Below are positions 61,901 through 64,000 of a stretch of DNA of 64,000 nt, piece by piece (the stretch's first letter is position 1; every line of letters starts with the position of its first letter). The notes beneath the pieces were generated by a model, which saw nothing but the letters and a program-made list of their open reading frames with translations, did no database searches and was not told where the DNA came from. Made by a program: the position numbers and the translations under genes. The DNA comes from Scolanthus callimorphus (Eukaryota; Cnidaria; Anthozoa; Actiniaria; Edwardsiidae). Location of the stretch: NCBI GenBank assembly GCA_033964015.1, contig CM066913.1, positions 19,553,854-19,617,853 of the forward strand, given 5' to 3'.

Positions 61901-63739
61901 TACACCTTTACTGTACGAGAGGAGTCGGCAGGGAGCTGGGGACCTTACTCTGAACCTGTCGATCAAATGATGCCAGAAGATGGTAAGCATGTAACCAGGA
62001 GTCCATGAGTAGGAGCTTTCATCTCTCATACTAGGCTATGGAGGCAGCATCATATCAAGAAATTCCCTTAAAAATTGTCGACTTTCTTCAACTTCCTTAT
62101 AAGGAAGAATCTGCATACCATATTTGGAATCCCAGTAAGTTTTTCACTATTTTTATTGACGTACAATACTTCAAACTCAACCAGAAGTCAAGTACACTCG
62201 AGAAAATATGTTATGTGCATTTTCCGCTGCGTTTTTCACGGTCAAGAACCTGGAAACAAGGTAGACAACACACCACAGGAAGCCCGCTCTATCTCTAAAA
62301 AGACGACAATGTTTTCTTGATATGTTTGACTGACCTGGCTACTTTTAGAAAACATTTTCTATTGTTTTCCAAAAGTCTGATTCCCTTGAAGGGCAGAACA
62401 ATCTTCATTGTGGTCGGATATTATTTATTCTTTTTGCAGTTATACTATTGTTTAGAGTCGGTTATTTTAAGCAGACTTCTAGTATAGCCACAACTCAACT
62501 GTGTTGAACAATAGAAAATTGTTTCGAAAGATAGCTTGGTCAGTCAAACGCTGCCTAAAGATGCCTCAGATGGAAGCTCCGATTCAGGGGCTCCTGATGT
62601 ATGCCATAGCCTGCTTGCGGGCGTTCCGTTTAGATTCTCAATAACGAGCTTCCAAGCCGCGTCAGGAGCCCATCGACAGGAGCCTCCATCACCTATTGGT
62701 GGGCGCCCGAACCAGCACAGGAGTAGATGAATTTAGCTTTTGATTGAAAGTAATTTTGAATTCCGCGAGAATTATGTCCCCTCTACCAGAAAGAAAAAAT
62801 AGCTGAAATCAGCATACTCACTCCCCAAGTACAATTTAAATACCGTGAGATCATCTCTGCGCGTACTTAGCCGCGGCAAGCTGAGTGCAGAGGACGCATC
62901 TGAATAGCTCAATGCTGGATGTACAATTCTGAAAGCGCGCTTTTGTAGACTTTCTAACTTCATTCTGAATTGGCAATTACTGTTTCTGAGGTTCCGCCGC
63001 TCGCTTCCGGCGCCCATGACATATATCGTAGGTAAACTTTAGCTAAAATGTGTTCCCAGGGTTTATAAAAACATTGTTGACTAATGTCCATACATACAAT
63101 GAATTGTAGCGCCTACAGCCCCTCTGGAGGTCTCCGTTCACAAGAAGGAAGGAGTCAAGTTGGTCCTGCAATGGAAGAAACCCGAGTCAGCAAATGGAGT
63201 CATCCGTAAATACGTCGTGTATTATACAAATGGCGAGGGCGCACTTTTATGGGAGAAAACAGTTGACTCGGGTATAAGCGGAGACACAATATATCATACG
63301 CATACCCTACCGGAAGAGACCGCTGAGTACAAAATAAGGGTGAGTGTAGTTCTTCCGAATCCAAGGTCACACAGCGGTCCTCTTCATAAAAAAACTCCTT
63401 CCTAAGACACCTTGGCTTTAGGGTGGTCCCCTTAGCCTGAATAGGCCATTTGCAACTGAACAGTCATGTGCTTGTTATTTCGCTACGAGCCTATGCATAG
63501 ACCACTAGATTCCCAAGGGCAAATCAACCCAACATGACTGAAAATTATCAGTTGACTTATTGGCGAAATCGCAAAGAACGTTCTTAATGAGAAGGTAAAA
63601 AGATTACTGATCAGATACGGGATATAAATATGGATGAGCATACCGCTCCTATTGCAGGTCCAAGCATTCAATTCCAAGGCAGGTCAGATGAGCGATGTGT
63701 TAACTGTTCAGCACCTTTCAGATGATGTAGTTGGGTTTG
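40865..63739 (+). CDS. Gene 2: FN3-repeat receptor, 3' partial; probable RPTP paralogue
   Basis: Eleven exons in view encode a signal peptide and about eight FN3 domains (about 908 codons). Every whole-domain border is phase 1, as in gene 1. Domain style (ING/NGxxxGY, LEP-T-Y, GxGP, EDG borders) and orientation match gene 1, so this is likely a tandem relative. No TM or phosphatase exon is seen before the window ends, so the enzyme half is inference. Three exons are one base short. A further small exon may lie at 63910 to 63934 (acceptor tcattttgcag) but is unproven. Confidence 0.85.
42681..42912 (+). mobile_element. MITE family B, copy 2
   Basis: It begins TTATAATATAGCTACGATAT, then aacgcgcgctctgattggtcc. 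It contains gctctatttgccgataaagt in both orientations and ends at gctctaatgctt. The two inner arms meet at gggagagactgtagggagagactctccc. It is a foldback without coding sequence. Confidence 0.75.
45347..45428. repeat. Hairpin with 34 bp perfect arms
   Basis: TTAGTCGCCTCAGGCTCCGT begins the left arm (45347 to 45380). The right arm (45395 to 45428) is its exact complement, with a 14-base loop agttaccgagacga. An outer inverted pair (tagtataattgctcgagtgat at 45434 and aatcacttgagtaattatacta near 45612) follows, so the hairpin may be the border of a larger element. Confidence 0.8.
45641..45884 (+). mobile_element. MITE family B, copy 3
   Basis: It matches copy 2 along its length: tttataatatagctaaatta, cgcgcgctctgatttgtcc, ctatttcaccgatatagcaa, gttgggagagactac and its mirror, ending gctctattatgctt. 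The end of a related element, reading accaatcagagcgcgcgtta, recurs at 48301. Confidence 0.75.
45994..46240. mobile_element. 247 bp CACTG-ended foldback MITE, TAT target duplication
   Basis: CACTGGACGAAAAACGGATT and its mirror (aatccgttttttcgtgCAGTG) form about 45 bp terminal repeats that include tttgctcatgagcaaa. TAT flanks both sides (45991 to 45993 and 46241 to 46243). CACTR ends with 3 bp duplications are the mark of CACTA/EnSpm elements; the assignment is inference. Confidence 0.78.
46336..46628. mobile_element. 293 bp TIR element (TTACTGCGATTTTCATAATT ends)
   Basis: TTACTGCGATTTTCATAATT, then ctgcgaactc, is mirrored by gagttcgcagaattatgaaaatcgcagtaa at the right. A second inner match (ttggcttccgtcaatcaaac/gtttgattgatggaagccaa) extends the arms. 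A diverged relative of one end is near 37160 (cggagttcgcagaattat). Target duplication is unclear. Confidence 0.72.
46739..47032 (+). CDS. Gene 2 exon 2: FN3 domain
   Basis: This 294 bp exon, phase 1 to phase 1, encodes GSLSPPSFLYTRIIDPYTIN, LQWPTPMNPPQGTRYRIGV and LRPYTYYFFRIQRGDIS, ending ETLETG. The acceptor is cgtattttcattttcag and the donor is GTGAGT. Confidence 0.92.
47119..47285. mobile_element. MITE family O, copy 1
   Basis: CCAATAAAACGGATTTCAGC and then tataatgaatgcacgcgcgctgc oppose agcgcgcacgctcatagctggaatattccattgg at the right. It is related to 52717 to 52896. Internal gcgcgctgcatgtcggtagt and gcgcgttgcatcttggtagt are direct repeats. Confidence 0.65.
47373..47563. repeat. 191 bp palindrome
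   Basis: AAGTAATGGTCCATGCTTAG, then gtatatccagttctggaagca and ggatagttgagagagcac, is mirrored almost fully by the right half. The centre is near cgaggcgttagccgag. It is flanked on the right by ttataacatagcc. Confidence 0.78.
48961..49257 (+). CDS. Gene 2 exon 3: FN3 domain
   Basis: This 297 bp exon encodes APSAPPSNVTAYNTSSMGIL, VLWNQVPRAHRNGHILGYKL, CYRKRSEPAQNEMCM and LEPFTEYAITVSAYTTIGDG. Two extra cysteines (CYRK and EMCM) on the C'-E region could form a disulphide. NVT and NTS are glycosylation sequons. The donor is GTAAGA. Confidence 0.94.
49362..51311. mobile_element. TIR element E, copy 2, 1,950 bp, TAA target duplication
   Basis: It has the same ends as the element at 17761, with TAA at 49359 to 49361 and at 51312 to 51314. 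The body follows copy 1 nearly throughout, differing by indels (for example near 50400 and 51110). No transposase is visible. Between the flanks it interrupts a short tandem (tgatagctaacc/tgataggtaaccc units, 49290 to 49355 and 51325 to 51365). Confidence 0.82.
50252..51110. mobile_element. Inner inverted-repeat element inside E copy 2
   Basis: TGCACCAGTCAATTGACA at 50252 and its mirror at 51093 bound the same interior as in copy 1 (18681 to 19542). Confidence 0.7.
51763..52070 (+). CDS. Gene 2 exon 4: FN3 domain (one base short)
   Basis: The exon encodes VPSQAPQIKSISSTTTTISL, TWAHIPQQFVHGILRGYYII and LKRNTDYGITMAGLTRVRG. Then the good frame changes to AYQNGTWDPIRNISTKLG before the donor GTACGA. 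Length is 308 bp where 309 is needed. An extra G in the G3 run at 52017 to 52019 joins both frames. Without it the exon ends in a stop right at the donor. Confidence 0.85.
52098..52445 (+). mobile_element. tRNA-derived SINE
   Basis: A perfect RNA polymerase III B box, GGGTTCGACTCC (52148 to 52159), follows an A-box-like TGGCTCCAGTG at 52105 at normal tRNA spacing. The region then continues into unrelated sequence and ends in an (ATTTAC)n-like tail (catttacatttacatt). It begins about 30 bp after a gene 2 exon. It is a retroposon and not a tRNA gene. Confidence 0.7.
52717..52896. mobile_element. MITE family O, copy 2
   Basis: CAATGGACGATTCCAGCTAT, then aacgaacgcgcgcgctgcg, opposes gcgcgcgcgtttaaagctggaatcgtccattg. 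It shares a ctgcgtgtcggta segment with copy 1. The flanks show no obvious duplication. Confidence 0.72.
53466..53610. repeat. Degenerate CCACCCTGGAAT array
   Basis: Five or six units of the type acccaccctggaat(tt) are spaced about 25 to 40 bp apart. It resembles the arrays at 54214 and 390 in style but not in sequence. Confidence 0.55.
54214..54599. mobile_element. Repeat family J, copy 1 (CCCCTGGAATTTCCA array in inverted ends)
   Basis: CAATGGCTGACTGCATTTAT, then accgcaccaggggctgaggacc, is mirrored at the right by ggtcctcaacctccctggttcggtttaaaaatgcaatcagccaatg. The interior is about ten units of cccctggaatttcca with variable spacers. The minus-strand ORFs rich in GNSRGGG are products of the array. 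Confidence 0.72.
54692..55965. mobile_element. TIR element I, interrupted by element H
   Basis: The left end, with ctccccctatttttggggtgcaggtacttgtca, and the right end, with tgacaagcacccctgccccaaaaataggggag, are inverted. The element contains element H with its own target duplication, so I is older. Confidence 0.65.
54865..55779. mobile_element. 915 bp TIR element H, TTA target duplication (PIF/Harbinger-like)
   Basis: GGGACCGTTCATTTTTTATC, then agggaggggggctggtggaaatgagggg, is mirrored over about 50 bp by the right end CGGTCCC. TTA flanks at 54862 to 54864 and 55780 to 55782. Both subterminal zones have c-rich runs and gtattttttnggtggcccccc units. It is non-coding. Confidence 0.8.
56154..56434. 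mobile_element. MITE family A, diverged copy 3, TA target duplication
   Basis: The left end GCTGCTTTCACATAA with ctgctgtgaaaacaatt, and the right end catgacagtcatgtggaaactgctc, match the family A ends. TA flanks both sides. The interior is clearly diverged from copies 1 and 2 but keeps attactcatgac-type motifs. Confidence 0.65.
56840..57008. mobile_element. Degraded relative of element G with 23-base C tract
   Basis: The right end C23 (56962 to 56984), then gtaaatttctaatggtccatccctt, matches the end of element G. The interior has the same A-run units (aaaaaaattcctgca). The left end is not identifiable. Confidence 0.55.
57880..57955. mobile_element. 76 bp perfect hairpin with 9 bp target duplication
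   Basis: The arms 57880 to 57913 and 57922 to 57955 are exact reverse complements (34 bp), with loop ccggaaaa. TTCTTTCCC precedes (57871 to 57879) and follows (57956 to 57964). It has the form of a minimal foldback transposon; a 9 bp duplication is typical of Mutator-like elements. No similar copy is seen in the window. Confidence 0.78.
58648..58938 (+). CDS. Gene 2 exon 5: FN3 domain with CxxC
   Basis: This 291 bp exon, phase 1 to phase 1, encodes GCSPPTNVRARSECPKCMTI, EWNPSVVGDPGKRILGYTVT and LRPYTSYEITVVGRTNDGLG, ending EEDG. Three cysteines cluster in strands A and B (GCSP, ECPKC), unusual for FN3. The donor is GTACGA. Confidence 0.93.
58956..59207. mobile_element. MITE family A, copy 2, TA target duplication
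   Basis: GAGCGGTTTTCACATGACTG and its mirror catgtgaaatccgctc lie between TA at 58954 and TA at 59208. It starts 17 bp after the preceding exon's donor. It is close to copy 1 in sequence (gagaaatcacgacttgctcc, aaatggcttttttct and others shared). Confidence 0.85.
59485..59683. repeat. TTCTG/TTCCG pentanucleotide array
   Basis: An irregular run of ttctg, ttccg, ttttc and ttcta units fills about 200 bp of the intron upstream of exon 6. Pyrimidine-rich ORFs in several frames are artefacts. Confidence 0.8.
59765..60297 (+). CDS. Gene 2 exon 6: FN3 domain with a heptad-repeat insertion (one base short)
   Basis: The exon encodes APGIAPEQVTVQSTGPNSLL, VKWSPVPPERVNGVLRGYHV and YYNMLK; then, after an A5 run at 59898 to 59902 that needs one more A, a basic insertion of about 75 residues, then SLSMEITGLEPHSQYSVQVA, AFTAKGNGPKSAAV and TDEDG. 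A normal FN3 is about 95 residues, here about 177. The insertion consists of seven-residue units such as SHARRSP. Length is 533 bp where 534 is needed. The donor is GTAAGT. Confidence 0.85.
59949..60137 (+). repeat. Coding 21 bp minisatellite (S/N-H-A-R heptads)
   Basis: Units begin at 59949, 59970, 59991, 60012, 60033, 60054, 60072, 60090, 60111 and 60132, giving steps of 21 bp except two of 18. The DNA consensus is roughly agtcacgcaagacgatct. Coded heptads include SDARQSK, SHKLRIS, SHARRSP, SHTKGSI, NHARIGP and SHARQST. It sits inside the FN3 domain between the C' and E strands. Confidence 0.82.
60679..60983 (+). CDS. Gene 2 exon 7: FN3 domain (one base short)
   Basis: The exon encodes APSRAPTKVEAKTLSAESLK, VTWNPIPSRFANGKLQGYHV and IYKRK. 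Then the good frame changes to ADRKIIQNTISVNETMSSAT, LHGLEPETEYEMWVQAFTGI and GPGPRS. Length is 305 bp where 306 is needed; the missing base lies in the AAAACC run at 60809 to 60814. The donor is GTATTT. Confidence 0.87.
61066..61110 (+). repeat. tRNA-like SINE head fragment
   Basis: GTCAGAGTGGCCGAGTGGTC, then agagccctcgcactgactc, matches the first half of a Leu/Ser-type tRNA including its A box. No B box follows, so it is a truncated SINE or pseudo-tRNA. Confidence 0.45.
61334..61506 (+). CDS. Gene 2 exon 8: N-terminal part of FN3 domain
   Basis: The exon encodes VPGQPRRVRVMYLTPRSVKV, TWESPLKGRGEVTSYMVKW and GDGQKIVK, from phase 1 to phase 0, with donor GTTAGA. The domain is completed by exon 9. 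Its C-C' loop is lysine/arginine-rich. Confidence 0.9.
61507..61843. other. Intron, nothing recognised
   Basis: This 337 bp intron has no recognised feature beyond a short repeated phrase (taataaatcgcat, twice near 61540). Confidence 0.4.
61844..61982 (+). CDS. Gene 2 exon 9: C-terminal part of FN3 domain
   Basis: The exon encodes VNQPYHRRTKVTGLRPYSMY and TFTVREESAGSWGPYSEPV, ending PEDG in phase 1. The donor is GTAAGC. Confidence 0.92.
61983..63109. other. Intron with a LINE fragment
   Basis: This is a 1.1 kb intron. Besides the LINE piece there is a weak inverted pair (tagaaaacattttctattgttttcc near 62350 and tagaaaattgtttcgaa near 62510). No exon was found. Confidence 0.5.
62785..63025 (-). 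mobile_element. LINE fragment, minus strand
   Basis: Conceptual minus-strand translation gives KLESLQKRAFRIVHPALSYS, then LSLPRLSTRRDDL, matching the common LINE C-terminal pattern (LE-QKRA-RI---Y--AL---L-LE-RR--L). It is short and lies in the intron before exon 10. Confidence 0.65.
63110..63339 (+). CDS. Gene 2 exon 10: FN3 domain, main part
   Basis: The exon encodes APTAPLEVSVHKKEGVKLVL, QWKKPESANGVIRKYVVYYT and LPEETAEYKIR, from phase 1 to phase 0, with donor GTGAGT. Strands A to F are here; strand G is in exon 11. Confidence 0.93.
63658..63739 (+). CDS. Gene 2 exon 11: end of FN3 domain
   Basis: The exon encodes VQAFNSKAGQMSDVLTVQHL and SDDVVGF, from phase 0 to phase 1, with donor GTAAGC. 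It joins YKIR to VQAFNS, the F-G turn of an FN3 domain. The gene continues beyond 64000. Confidence 0.9.
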
Positions 63740-64000
63740 GTAAGCATGTAAATAAGAAGAGAGGACATATTTTTCAGCCAAGTATCCAGTATGCGAAGTG
63801 TGCGAGAGAACAATGTAGCAATCGAATTTCAGAATTAGAATTTCTTGGTATATTTGAACCCATGACCTTTTGCTCTGCTACTCTTCACCTTTTCCCCGTC
63901 ATTTTGCAGAATTCAGAGAGATCCAGGAGTGCACGTAAACCATTTTTTAACGTAGAAACCATTTTAGATCAGTCCAAAATGATGAGCAACACAATATATT
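63740..64000. other. Intron, possible small exon at 63910-63934
   Basis: A 25 bp segment between tcattttgcag and gtaaac would read EFREIQEC if used. With no homology visible this is only a possibility. Confidence 0.3.

Noticed and set aside
1..64000. CRISPR arrays, bacterial operons or prophage
   Set aside because: Spliced genes with FN3 and PTP domains and eukaryotic transposons show a nuclear animal genome. No regularly spaced repeat-spacer array is present.

Overview
The window is intron-rich, repeat-dense metazoan DNA. It holds the 3' part of one receptor-type protein tyrosine phosphatase (RPTP) gene and the 5' part of a second, similar FN3-repeat gene. Both are on the + strand and both are split into many short exons with GT/AG borders. 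The domain set, gene structure and very high density of MITEs and LINE scraps suggest an invertebrate, and a cnidarian such as a stony coral is my best guess. That placement is inference.

Gene 1 (48 to 25572, 5' end outside the window) encodes, in order: half an FN3 domain, three one-exon FN3 domains, one two-exon FN3 domain, a membrane-proximal FN3-like module, a transmembrane helix with an arginine-rich stop-transfer, a juxtamembrane segment, and two tandem PTP domains. D1 keeps the [13 protein letters not shown] and Q-loop residues and should be an active phosphatase. D2 has WPT in place of WPD, NGTSRSG in the P-loop, no Q-loop glutamine, and I cannot find the exon that should carry its cysteine. 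It looks like a regulatory pseudophosphatase domain.

The 15.3 kb between the genes (25573 to 40864) shows no supported cellular gene. It holds a MITE in or near the gene 1 3' UTR, a 1.3 kb CAGGG-ended element, a 441 bp near-perfect palindrome, a repeat copy, a LINE fragment and a hairpin.

Gene 2 starts at 40865 with a signal peptide after a 5.8 kb first intron is removed, and runs off the right end. The visible part encodes about eight FN3 domains. A TM/PTP half is expected by analogy but is not in view. One FN3 exon carries an in-frame 21 bp minisatellite coding for basic His/Ser/Arg heptads.

At least five exons in the two genes are exactly one base short of keeping frame. The shifts map to homopolymer runs while the splice sites are intact. 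This points to base-calling deletions in the assembly rather than gene decay.

The introns record many transposition events. The clearest is a TAA-flanked 2 kb TIR element (two copies) whose exact empty site is present elsewhere in the window. Another is a TTAA-flanked foldback element inside a LINE reading frame that its removal restores. There are also a 71-base G tract inside a 282 bp TIR element, a hairpin with a 9 bp target duplication, and several smaller MITE families.
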